NCBI GenBank assembly: GCA_023101725.1
Contig: JALJCO010003429.1
Location: 682,001-746,000, forward strand
Length of the DNA stretch: 64,000 nucleotides
Direction: 5' to 3'
DNA from: Atherinomorus stipes
Taxonomy: Eukaryota > Chordata > Actinopteri > Atheriniformes > Atherinidae
Shown in pieces: positions 23,008 to 34,947 of this stretch. Both the position numbers and the translations under genes were made by a program. The notes under the pieces were generated by a model that was not told the DNA's origin, did no database searches, and saw only the letters and a program-made list of their open reading frames with translations. The stretch's first letter is position 1. Each line of letters opens with the position of its first letter.

Positions 23008-24166
23008 CAGAACTACTCCAAACCTGATGTACTGGTGATAAACTTGCCTGTATTTGAAAGGACTTTTAAATGAAGTTAGATGAGAAAGTGATAAGTTACA
23101 CCTTACAAAGGTCAGAAGCAATGCCAGCTTGCTAACATTAGCTAACTGAGTTCAGAGCTTGCTTTGCCAAGTTTAGCAGCCTGACCAGCTGAAACAGACC
23201 TAATGCTCTTTTTTTTTATAATGTCAGTTTAATAATCTTCACACTGTAAGTTTATGGAGATAAAAATCATTTTACCTCTTTGGATGGAGTCCACATGTAC
23301 TGCTCTGAATGATGAAGAAGCTGTGTTGTTCAAAGTCAGGTCCAGGAATATCCCATCACATCTCATCACTCAAAAATGACTTGAGTAATGTTAAAAGTAT
23401 GATCAACAAGAAGTAAAATCATCAAAACAGAAACATAAGCCTACAATTATCAGTGAGATGCTGATGGATAGTTACAAGACTTGTGAAGGAATGTGGGTCC
23501 AATTCCACTGCGTGACAGAAAATACTGTATTATACTGTTAATTTACAGTTTGTTAGCATTAACTGTTAATTTACAGTTTGTTTACATTAACTGTTAATTT
23601 ACATGCAGGGATGACTATTTAACAGTATTTTACAATTATTTTGAAAAACTGTAAGATACTGTAGTAAATTCAACGTAAATTTACAGAAATTCGTTACAGT
23701 GTATTTATGCACTGTAAATGAAAAAATGAGTTAAAGGGCTGCCTTAAAATTCTGAGTGAGATGGAATGATTTTTGTCTGTTTAAGATGTGTTTGATTAAG
23801 TATTTTAATTTATAACAACAACATACCAGAAGGTTGTTAATTTGACATAAAACAATCAGGACAACAAAAAGGCCAAAATGCAGTTTACAGTGTGTTTATA
23901 AGTCTTATTTATAATCTATTTTGCCATTGCAGTTAAGATATTAACACACATTGTAAAAAAGATTATGTTTCCTTTATGTTTTCTTTATAAAACTCCAAAA
24001 AGTATATATAAAAAAATCCACAGATCCCTGCTGAGAAGTATAAAAGAGAGGCATAAGTTAAAGTAGTTATTGTTGTCAAGAAAAAAAAAATCTGTTTGTA
24101 TCCAGGAGCATAAAACAAGTTTTAATTTAATGAATATTACATATTTTGATGCTAAAAAGGTTATGG

Positions 24167-24345
24167 CTGGGAAAAAAATACTGATATATTGAAATATTGC
24201 TAACATATCTATATATTTAAAAACCAGGTATCAATCTATTTTACTCACGAAATCTCGCGAGATTCCATTGTTCTGTTACGAAATCTCATGATTTTGTAAG
24301 ATTCCATAAGAGAACGATGAAATCTCATGAGAATTTTTCCAAGCC
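24167..24345. mobile_element. Partial copy of a TAGGGGTGAGAAAA-type MITE
   Basis: GGGAAAAAAATACTGATAT with ATTGAAATATTGC, then TATCAATCTATTTTACTCAC and GAAATCTCGCGAGATT, as in the copies at 41188 and 60606. The far end is degraded. Confidence 0.55.
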
Positions 24346-27300
24346 CTAAAAATGGTCATCATTGCTGCACTGTAATGGTTCATTCATGAATATCACACCA
24401 TCCTGTTAAGCCATCAGCTGTTAAATTGTGACTTCTATTGCTTTCCGTTACATCGTCTCTTCAGTCTATCATATGTGCCTAGAGGTGAGAAATGAAGATC
24501 TTTTAGTCTGAAAGTAGTTTTACTTTGGGATTCTTAGTGTATTATCATCTTTCTGTTTAGTACCACAGTTTGACCTTCGTCTAAAGTTTTGAATGTTGAT
24601 CTCTAAGTGCAAATAAAAATGTGAATGTGTCAGAGTCCTTTTCAGAATAACTCTCTTCCTCTCCTCTGCACACTAGCACACTTGCACACATACACACACT
24701 CACCTGGGTCCCTGGTGAGTCTGCTTGTGAAAGACTTCCTGAAATACCCAGTGATCATCATCCCATGGGGCTTTGCAAGCCGAATGATGTGATTTTCTCA
24801 GCTTCTTCATAACAAGATGCGCATATATTCACACACACACATGAGTAAACACACGGATGGACAAATAAGATGAAAGCATCATCATTATCTGTCTTACATT
24901 CAAGGTGTGTGTGTTGTGCCCTCAGAGCTGCAGGCTGTCTCAGTGCTGTGAGAATCAGTCATAATTTTTTCCACATAATTATGTTACAAAACATGTTAAT
25001 TGCATGAGTGTGTGTGGGACCTTGTTTGTGCATAATCACATCCATCCCTTCTCCTTCCGTATATTTGTCCCTTTCCCGTTCCTCCTCAGTCACCTGGAGG
25101 CTGATATCCATATAAATTCCCATCTAGCACACTTTCAAAGTCTGCCTTCATAAAGACTCTCCTTACCCATCAGCAGTTTGACTTTAATGTTCTATCTGAA
25201 ACACTCCCACTTCCTCAGAAACATCATCATGTCTGTGATGTACTGCAATCATATCACTGCCGCTCGATGCCTGAGGGGCTTGTTTGTCAAATACAGATGT
25301 AACTGTCATCAAATCCCCCACTTTCTCACGCACATGCCTCCCCTTTCCTTCTGCTGTGTGTGTGTTTGTTGGGTTTATTCGGGATAATGAGCTTTGTAGT
25401 GCAGTAATTCCGACTCTACAGGTATGATTTGCAACTTCTCATTGTGATTGAAAGGTTTTTGAATATCACCATAAAGATGAATTGGTACCTCCATCGAAAG
25501 CAGAGTTCTTACAATGTAAGGACAGGAAAGTTCACAAGTTCATGCGGAAGCATGGACCTCAGGGCTGAACAACATGTGCCAAATAACAAGTGTAAAATAA
25601 TAAGTAAGAATACCCCACTTTGAAGCAGAAATAAACAAATTAACAGCCTGGCATCCTATTTAGAGAACAGAGCAGGACCCTGGTGCAGATTCAAATGCAG
25701 AAAAGAGGAAGATGATGAACTAAAACACTCATTTATTTCGAATTTATACAGTCAAATCTAATGTGCTGTTTTAACATAAGAATAAGGAATGACAGGAGTA
25801 TGCGAGTGAACGTGAAAACCTGGTTGTACTGACAAAGGTTAGATAATGATGTCAAAACAGTGTAGATGTCAGTTACATCCACGTGAATGTCAGCATGAAA
25901 GTGTTTCCACGTAAGCATAATGTAAAAAGATGAGTTCTGTCACCGACTTTAACAAGAAGTGAAGCTAATATAACAGGATATGAAGTAAAAACTCAACCAG
26001 CTGAAGAAGCGATGCTATGGTGGTTGCTAGGCAGTGGAGATCCCCTCATAGCTTAATGCAAGTATGCTTATGAGGCTTTATGTTAATCTTGTTTGCTCAG
26101 CTGTTCATTTATGAAGAGCACATTTTGTATTTCTGTAAATAAGTGAAAACACAAATCCGATATTGCATCAGCAACGATGACTGTCTGATTTCTTTTGATA
26201 TGTTTAGTAGTCATAGTCTTTTTCTTTTCTATAAGTGATGTGTGTGATGTCTGTGTATGCAGAGGGGCCACAACTTGAGCCAAATTTAATTGATTCCAAT
26301 TGATCCTTGTCAGTGCAGATTAATCAGCTGAAAAGATGAATCGATTGACCTCTAATTAAGTAATTAATGAAGTAATGAGTTTACGGAAAAGTTTAAAGTG
26401 CGGATGAAGAATTGCTGCTATATATTCTGTGAAAAAAAAAAAAATCCAGTATACTTGTGACTCTGGAGGAAAGGACCATATAGCTATAGCTACTGTCTGC
26501 ACACACATGCACACACACTCACACATATTGTCCAGGGTGATTCTCAGTATCCCTCTATAATGATGTTGAGCTGTTGCCCAAATACTTATCGATTGCCGCT
26601 GAGCTGGTGGGCCTGGTGGAGCACACACTCACGCACACACACACAGACACAGAGCGCTGTGAGCAGACTCCACTGCAGTAAAGAGATGGTGGGAAACAGT
26701 GGATACTGGGAGATGATGACAGAATAGTACACTGAAGGTAGTTACAAAAAAGATCTTTTTAAATACTCTAATAATCATAAATGAGAACTTTAAAGAGTTG
26801 TGCTAAATAAATAAGTGATTTTAAATTTATGCAAACCTGCAATCTGTTCTTTGTGTTTCTGATTCTGTAGCAAAAACAATAGTTTCATGTTATAATCATA
26901 TCAGGTCTGCAGCAGTAAACAAAGGCCTTTTTTTTACGCTCTGCTCTCATCCCGCTGGACTAGATATGAGCCATTTAACTGCATTTGAAGTACAATAGAC
27001 ACATGCCTAGAGAAGGTTTCACAATTCTGCTGCTTTACCATATTGTTTAGATGTTATTAAAAGTTCAGGGCTGGGTCACCTGAACAGATTACTGCAACAA
27101 AAAACTGCCAGGGAGGATGAAGAAGTGAAACAAGGGTAATGTACTGTGGTTATTGGGGAAAGATGAGGTAATGTTTAGAGGGGAAATGACTTCCCAAGAC
27201 TGCTCTAGTCACACACAGACATACACAAGTGCTAAAATGTATATTTGCACAGCTGCAGTCATAGCTGTACCCATGCAAAGCTGCTTAATGGCAGAGCAAT

Positions 27301-27424
27301 GAGGGTGAATTGGCTTATGGGGGAGAGGGAGGGAGGGAGAGGAGATGGTGTCAGTAATAATGCAATGGTGTCAATCTGGCTGCTGTGTACACTCTCATTC
27401 ACAGAAATACAGACACATCAACAG

Positions 27425-27445
27425 CCCCCCCCCCCCCCCCCCCCC
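27425..27445 (+). repeat. Poly(C) run, C21
   Basis: Uninterrupted 21 C. Such runs can form G-quadruplex or i-motif structures and are prone to assembly length errors. Confidence 0.95.
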
Positions 27446-28976
27446 ACTCTTTTTACATAAAGAAGCTGAATGAGAGATCAAGATGGCACCAGAATTCTTG
27501 TGACGTCTTATCAAACCCAGTGAAACAGGAACAAAATCATTCTTCCATTTGTTTATGTGCTTTCCTTAATGGACAATATCAATGAATGACTTGATTCTCT
27601 GCAAGTCTGGAGTCTCTTCTTGGTGCTTTGCTGCATGTGTGGGTGGTTTGCATTTGCTTTTACCAGCAGGGTTGCTGCATCATCTGTCTATCCCTCATCG
27701 ACTCTTGGCAAGCAGTTTCAGGCATCGGCAACTCTTCTGTCACACTCTCCCTCCTCGCTTTTGCTCTCGCTCCACCGCTGTGTTTTGGATATCAGTTGTT
27801 TGATGGGGTTTTTCAAGAAAAAAAAAAAAAAGGACCTACTGCTTTCTCAGCAGTTCTCCAGCCAGCAAAAAAAAACGTGGAGAAGAAAAGGGTAGGGAGG
27901 AAATGACAGAGGGACTGAGTTGATGCAGCAAGAAAAGACGCTATTCTTTATCAGGAGTATTAAAGTATTAAGTTGTTAGGTCTAAAATGACTTGCGGTGT
28001 GTAAACAGCAGATTTTTGCTGCAGTGAGAAACATGCCAGTTGTCTCCCAGAAGTAGAAGCGAGAAGTAGTGCAATGCCGCTACAGTACAACACTGCAAAA
28101 TCTCTTGAGGCGGGAGGTTGCAGTGGGTGGTTTGGTGGATTCGGTGTACAAAGCATGTAAGTCGGACAGTACAAGCTGCTGCTCTTTTTCCTTTTCCCGG
28201 TGGAAGTCTGTGATGGTCTCTTAGCCAATCTTTCCACAATCTGAACTAGGTTTACTATCAATGTTTAGATATTTTTTTTATTACAGCTGTGAACTGTTTG
28301 TAGGGAAACCAGATTACAAAATGGCCATATGGTTCATTTTGGAAGGCAAACAGTAACAGATCTGTTGAGAGATAAACACAGAAAGTAGAGTGGAAATGTG
28401 TGGCAATGAGGTAGGAGAGACATGAGGAAGGAGAAGAAGAAGAGAAAGTTGTTAGCAAGGTAAAGAGAGGATGAGAGTGAGCATGCAGCTTACTCAGAGC
28501 TGTTCTCATCTTTTGAATGCAGGGTGTGATGGAAGGTGATACTCTAATAGGATACACGGCCAACAGATAAAGAGATCAGCCATCTCTCACTGGGAGCATT
28601 CCAAGTGGCCATCAGACCCCCTTGTGGGGCTCGTCAAATAACCCCCCTGGTTTATTCAAAGCCTTTTCCATCAGCAGGGGACTACCTTGGTGCCCTGCCA
28701 AGCTACCGGGCTGGAATATACTGATGATGCACCGAGGGAGTAGACATCCAGCTCCACTGCACCCTTTCATCCAAAATCTAAAACTAGTGAGAAAAGATTT
28801 AAAAATATATCTGTCCTTGTTTGAAAAGTATTTTCCCATTAAGTAGATGCTATCTGTCAAGCATATGTTAGAGGTGGAATGTAGAGATTTGATCAGATTA
28901 CAATTAGCAGAACTTTGTTGTTATTGGTAAACATCAATGTATCTTTATGTTTTTATCCATACGTATATACAGTATA

Positions 28977-29030
28977 TACAGTCATCCTCAAAATTATTCA
29001 TAGCCTTCAATTAAAGAAGAGCTTAAATTC
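28977..29030 (+). mobile_element. Possible Tc1-like terminal repeat remnant
   Basis: TACAGTCATCCTCAAAATTA with TTCATAGCC after it resembles the TA-CAGT...AAAATTATTCATACCC ends of fish Tc1-like elements. No partner end seen. Confidence 0.3.
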
Positions 29031-31733
29031 ACAATAGTATTTTTACCAGCTTATTTCATTCACTTCAAAACAGTTGATAAAAATATGTCTGATATTTTTT
29101 TATTCCAGTTTGTTGAAAGATCACTTCAGATTTGCTTAAAGGGACTAGAAGCAGGAATTGTAAAAGAATAAACAAGCATGTCCAGGTTTTTAATACTAAT
29201 GGGTGATGAAGCGTTAAAATACAAAAAGAATGAGCCCACCCGCGTCTTTCTCCGTTGCCTTGAACAGGCTGTGTGTTGCATAATGAGCTGCGATTCGGTG
29301 GCCGAATTTTTTGCGCTGTCCTACGGATGTGACGTCAAATGACGCTGCATCTGCGTCCCCGACCGTTTTTATTCAGAAAGAACACGGTCGCGGTGAATTC
29401 AAACAATTTAAGGGATAGTTATGGATTCTTCTGCCGTCAGCAAATGATCCAGATCAACTGAAAGACACTGAAAAGTGTCACTACAAAGAAAAAGACTTTA
29501 TCAGCGTAGTAAACAACGTTATAGCTTCTATTTGTGCGTGCTCCTGTGACAGCTTGGCTTGTGGCGGCAGTCTCATTCAGTATATTCAGTATACTGGTGA
29601 TCCAAATGAAGGATTACTATGCCCAGACGGCTATAGGACAGTTATATCAGTAAAAACCACCCATTTAATGCTCTTAAAAGGGTTGAATGCAGTTTTTTTT
29701 TTCCTTCTTTTCTGAGAAATCCTTAACTTCATTTTTAAAACGTGGCACAAAAGAATTCTGTCTTCTTTCTAACTGCGCATGAAGCGATAAATTTAAAAAG
29801 AAGAAGTGATAAATGGACATTATACCAACATTTTCATATCCTTAGGTTTGGTTTTTCGCAGATGGGTAATTACAACCAGAACAATACCCCACAATGTGAC
29901 CCCGTTCAACTCACTCAAACGTAAAGAGATGCTACAGAGCCTTTTATATTCATTAAAACAGACACATCATTATCACAATATCCTGTTCTACCTTTAATGA
30001 GCTCCTCGGTTAAACCGTAGTTTAACCATTCCTCTCACAGCAGAACCTGCTGCACACGTTCCTCTGCATCTCTGAGAGGAAAACAGAAGGATGGAAACAA
30101 ATCAGTGCTGGAATTGTTCTCTGCTATTAGTTTTGGCAACAACATAAAAGCAGCACTGGGCGGATGAGAGCAACAGATCAGTCATTAGCAGACATGTGCG
30201 TGCTGCAGAACAAAAAGAAAGTGAAGGTGGATGGAAATCCAAGGAAGGAAGGGAAAATTAGAGCAAGGCAAAGTGAGACAAACTGAAAGGAGAAAAAATA
30301 GTATGATGAAAAAATGTATTCATTGTTGAAAGACGGGGAGGGGGGTCGGTATTGAGGGAGAACCAGGGTGGGAGGAGAAGGGTGCTAAGTAATGTATCCT
30401 GCCAGTTTTCATTGTGTCTACAACTGAAACTGCTCCACAGAAGCAAAGAGGCTGTAATAGGATAAAGACTGTACTGCAGAGGGAGAAAGAGTGGAGATGG
30501 GAGGGGGGGTATTGTAGGAATAGCAAATTGGAGGGAGAAAATGAGCAATAAAAAGGACAAAGCACATGTTAACATTATCAGGGTTTTAAATCATGTTTAA
30601 GGAAGGATGAAGTACAAATGTAAATGTATATTTAATTGAGTGTTTGAAAAGGGGATGGTTATCACAGAGTTTTCTTCCATCCCGATCAGAGCTGTGCTCT
30701 CACATCCTCCTGGAATGTTTTGTAACACAAGAAACACAAAGCAGACGACCACCTTCCAACAAGCTCAGTTTTCAGTTCACTGTTGGACAGCATCGCCTCC
30801 AGTTTGAACACCATCTCATTGTCATCAGGCAGTCTTTGTAGTACTTAAGCGCATGCACCACTAGATTAGGTTACAGTACAGTACTTAAAGATCTGAGTAC
30901 TGTATGCTCATTTTAACTGCTATTCCTCTGGGTCAGTTTAGATGTTACACAAGCTGTCAGCCTGTCACTGCAAGGGTGTTAAGATACCATCCTTTAAGCA
31001 GCTCAATACTGTCTGCCACTCCCATGTGACCCAGTGTTCCTCTAATGTCTTCATTTACAGAGAGATTTGCTAAAACAATGGAGGCAATTGTACAGTATAT
31101 GTGTGACAGAGAGAATAAGAAACGAATGATGAAGAAACCAGAGATGGAGTTAAACCTGTTGGTTTGTAGTTACTGGTGTCTTAAAAAGGGCATTAGCCCA
31201 CTTTTACAATAGTTAATTCTTTAAAAAAAAAAAAAAAAAGAAAAAGATAAGTATAGATTTTCAGTTTTTTTCCTTTTTTTTAAAGCACCATTTGGTTCAG
31301 CTATGCACCAGAAAGCTAACATTATGCTACCATGGTTTAGAGTCATAATGGCAGGGGAGAAAAACAACAAATTTGCTTCTCAAAGCAAGAAGTTAATTAC
31401 TAAAGAAATTATGAGGTAACATTGTTTATGTTAAGAAAACATTGGAGTAGAGGAACTTATTAAGCTTTTTTTTTATTATTTATGGAGCAATCAGGTGTTC
31501 ATTGGTAAAAAAAAAAAAAAAAAAACAACAACTCAGTGTTAATTAAATATTCAGATTTGATTTCAGCTATTTCTGAAGTAAATGAGTCTCCAGAAATTTG
31601 ATGTCAGTGAATAAGGTTGATACATCTCATTCGTTTAGATCAGTGAGCTGACATCTTCACAAGGACAAGTGTTGTTTAGTTTTAAACAATGATGCTTCAC
31701 ATATTGTTTGCACCATTTTTTTGTCTCATTTAT

Positions 31734-32164
31734 AACTAGAAAAGCACTCCGAGAGCACAGACCTCCACCAAGCAATCCATGACCTAAACTTTTATTGCTA
31801 CGTGTCCTTTATTAAATTTTGTTTCTGTTTATAAACTTAAACAGTAACGTTCACAGTTCATAATGTACATGGTACTCATTGAAAACTTTTCTTATAATTC
31901 TTTTACCAAACACTCAGGCCATTTGTATGCAGTTATATGCACAAATTCCAAAATTTGGCCTATCTCACGTTGATATATGCTTCAAAAAATTCCCGGATCC
32001 AGAAGATGATCTGGATCACAACCAAAATTTAAGGGGTTCGTCCTTGGACTGACGGACATGGCTGGTGAAAATTTCAGGTCAATCAGTCCAGAACTTTTTC
32101 CATAAAGTTGCTGACAGACACACCAGCACTACCGAAAACATAACCTCCTTGGTGGAGGTAATAA
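31734..32164 (-). mobile_element. Interspersed repeat (ACTAGAAAAGC...GGAGGTAAT family), copy 1
   Basis: Starts AACTAGAAAAGCACTCCGAG and GACCTCCACCAAG, ends CCTCCTTGGTGGAGGTAATA. Inside are GATCTGGATCACAACC, AAATTTCAGGTCAATC and TTTCCATAAAGTTGCTGACAG. ACCTCCACCAAG and its complement CTTGGTGGAGGT sit near the two ends. The copy at 56668 lies in the opposite orientation relative to the sequence; strand labels are relative only. Known to me as a common fish repeat, exact class unsure (RTE-related or non-autonomous). Confidence 0.7.
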
Positions 32165-33129
32165 CTTTCAGATAATAAGGGACATTGTTGTTTTTTCTCA
32201 ATCATCCTCCATCCTATCTCTCCATCCTCATACTTACAGTGTTTAATATTGTCATTGAAGCATAAAGTTTAATTTAAACCACCAGTCTAAAGGCAGCAGA
32301 AATGTCTCAAAGGCCACATGCACAAGAACATTAAATAAGGATCCAATAAATTAAGGCGGTAACTTCCTACACATTTTTGGGAGTATATTTGAGCACATCT
32401 TGAATTCAGCAACGTAATTAAATTACTGCTTGAAAGGGACATTTTTATTCTTGTTTATCTCCTTGGTTTTTAGCCAAACAAAGCAAACGCTAAACAGACA
32501 ACAAACATTATAAATTGAGGTAAAAAGAGAGCAATCCTTATAAGATGGCGCTCCTGCCCCAGCATGCAAATTAGAGTGACACACCTTCAGAGAAAACCTG
32601 GCTCAAGTGGCACGTAATTTAACTTTCTTTGTTATAATGTGCATAAAGACAGAATAAATGCTCTCACTAAGCACTCTCCTGGCTGCAGTATCAGCTGTGT
32701 TGACATATCAGCTTATTGTTATGCTCAGGGTGTCTAATGCTGCTGTTTTGTCAAAGCTGGTAGCATCTCTGAGATACACACCTGGTGCTCTTTGATTTTG
32801 ATGGAATTATGCAACTTCTGCGATGTTATTTGTCTAAATGACTACAATGCAAAAGTGAAGATGGGAGGGCAAGAACTTGTTAGATCAGTCATTACACCCT
32901 ATGTCATATCTTTTTATTTCCTTTTCTTTTCCTTTAGTGATTTATTTTGGTTCATAAATCAGACATTGTTACACCAAAGCAAACCTATACGTATAAAGAA
33001 ATTAACCAAAAAAGGTTTAGGCTGAAGCTATGGCTTGTATGATGCCATTACTCTGAAACAAAACAAAAAGATCAATAACAACAAAGTAAAAGTTACAGTT
33101 GCTTAATCAAGATACCATTATGTCTTTTC

Positions 33130-33531
33130 CATTGTAACTGTAAATTTAACAGTATAAAACTGGCAGCTGCGGTTGCCAGTTTTTCACTGTAAAAATTACA
33201 GTAAAAAGGTGTTAATTAGAACTGCCAGTTTTTCAGTTACTGTTATTTTTGCAGCAAACCACCATGAATAAATAACTTTTGGATGTATTGAATGCTTATC
33301 ACCCATCAGTTTTTCAATGAAAATTTTAGATATTCTTTTGTAAAAACAACAATATTTCTGTACTGTTTAAAATGTTACTATTGCAGGAAAATAAAGTAAA
33401 TAAATAACAGTTGTGAACTGCCAAAATGGCCTACCGTAATATCCTCTAAATTTTTAATAAAAATTTGAAAAAATGGCAACCACAGTGACCAGTTTTTCAG
33501 TATAAATTATACTTTTTTTTTTTTTACAGTG
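33130..33531. mobile_element. Short CACTG-ended relative of the 20653 element
   Basis: Left CATTGTAACTGTAAATTTAA, right end TTTTTTACAGTG, with subterminal ACTGTAA/TTACAGT words and an inverted AAACTGGCA/TGCCAGTTT pair near 33157-33184. Length about 400 bp. Left end degraded (CATTG for CACTG). Confidence 0.5.
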
Positions 33532-34862
33532 AACAAGATGAGATGTAGATGTGACAATTTATAGGAGAAACTTTTCACTAAAAGTCTATATTTGTCTATT
33601 GCTGTAAGTTTAAACATTTTTTTTAAATTTATAAAAACACCTGCTCATTTTTAGCTCATGACAGAGACTATTCCATAAGTTTAACAGAAATTCACCTACT
33701 TCTAAAGCTTGCCCTTAACTTTATTATTTTAAACATAGAAGGTGATGGAATGAGACCGGGCTTGACATGTAAGGTTCATTTAAAAAAAAAAAAAAAAAAG
33801 ATCAAAGAAAATGAGAGAGATGCACATGGCATGAATGAACTTCAGTTGGATGTTTTTACTCTTGTACCTGAGTGTGAAAACAAATTTCAGGGAGAAGCTG
33901 AATATTTGGAGATAGATGAAAGGAACTGGTGCTAAAATATGGCAATAAGCAGCGCTATTTCAGCTGAAGAAGAATCTTTTACAAACAAGCAAGATCATAA
34001 AGGCATGAAAAGAGGAAAATGAAAGTGAAGTTAGAGGAGAAAAAAGAGGGTGGAAATATTTTCCCCTTTGGCTGATTTGGCTATAAATATGTGACTCATA
34101 ATGATTTGCAAATTAGGGCAACTGTTTTTCCCACCGCTTTCCCCCAATCTATCTCCCTTTCTTCTTTTCTGGCACTTTCTCAGTTCTCTTTTGTTCTGTG
34201 AAGATCTATTCCTCAATCTTGCCTTCTCTATTCCCATGTGCAAAGCATGTGTTTGTGTGCATGTAGCTGTACGTTCACTAATAAGACTGCAGTCTGCAAG
34301 AACACAACGAGGAGACAAAAGCTCCTTAAACAAGCACTACCCGCAACTGATATCACGTGCACATCTTATCAATGACACCAAAGAGATGCTTGAAAACAGG
34401 TAACAAACGGAGGTATGGGGAGATGGAGAGAGGCAAGGTGAAGAAAAAGCTGAGCAATGATATAAGAAAGACAATGGAAGGAGAATCAAAGAGAGGAGGA
34501 ATGAGAGAGAGGGCTCTGCAGGACAAAAATAGACCAAGTCAAATGAGAAAACTAACAAACCGTATCGAGCACCACCAGAAGTGTGTGTGAGTGTGTGTTA
34601 GTGTGGTTTAGTGCTGCCATTATTAGGTGATGTAAAGCACTAATGCAGTGTTAAATAAAATCAGCGCTTGCCTCATTATTTATGCCGTCTGAAGTCTCAA
34701 GCCTGAGATCGCATGTGTGTGTGTGTACGTATGTTTGATGTGTGTGCATAAATATAAAAAAAAAAATGTGTCTGTCTTGCCAGGCTGTTGGCCATAACTC
34801 ACCCTTTAAAAAAAAGGATTTAAAACTATGGAAGCTAAAAAAAAAAAAAAGTGGGTCAGCAG

Positions 34863-34947
34863 CTTTCCTTTCCTTTCCTTTCCTTTCCTTTCCTTTCCTT
34901 TCCTTTCCTTTCCTTTCCTTTCCTTTCCTTTCCTTTCCTTTCCTTTC
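34863..34947 (+). repeat. (CTTTC)17 pentanucleotide microsatellite
   Basis: About 17 uninterrupted units, strictly pyrimidine on the + strand, preceded by a short A run. Capable of triplex (H-DNA) formation and likely to vary in length. ORFs through it are artefacts of the repeat. Confidence 0.95.

Larger units (their letters stand above)
20653..23701. mobile_element. ~3.05 kb CACTG-ended transposon (EnSpm/CACTA-like), non-autonomous
   Basis: Left end CACTGTAAAGAATTTC, right end in reverse complement CACTGTAACGAATTTC: near-identical terminal inverted repeats beginning CACTG, flanked by TA on each side. Both subterminal zones (20660-20935 and 23517-23690) are packed with ACTGTAA/TTACAGT words in both orientations, a hallmark of CACTA elements. 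The interior shows no transposase motif, so it would depend on a relative. It contains the palindromes at 20668 and 22913. Another insertion could hide inside. Confidence 0.65.
24346..31733. other. Unassigned intronic DNA with simple repeats
   Basis: No gene. It includes CA-rich stretches at about 24660-24850 and 26500-26660, C21 at 27425-27445, A14 near 27819, a CpG-richer stretch near 29230-29400, a purine-rich tract 30220-30560, and A runs near 31222 and 31507. TTAAAGGGACTAGAAGC at 29136 could be the left end of a TTAA-type MITE, but no right end was found. Confidence 0.5.
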
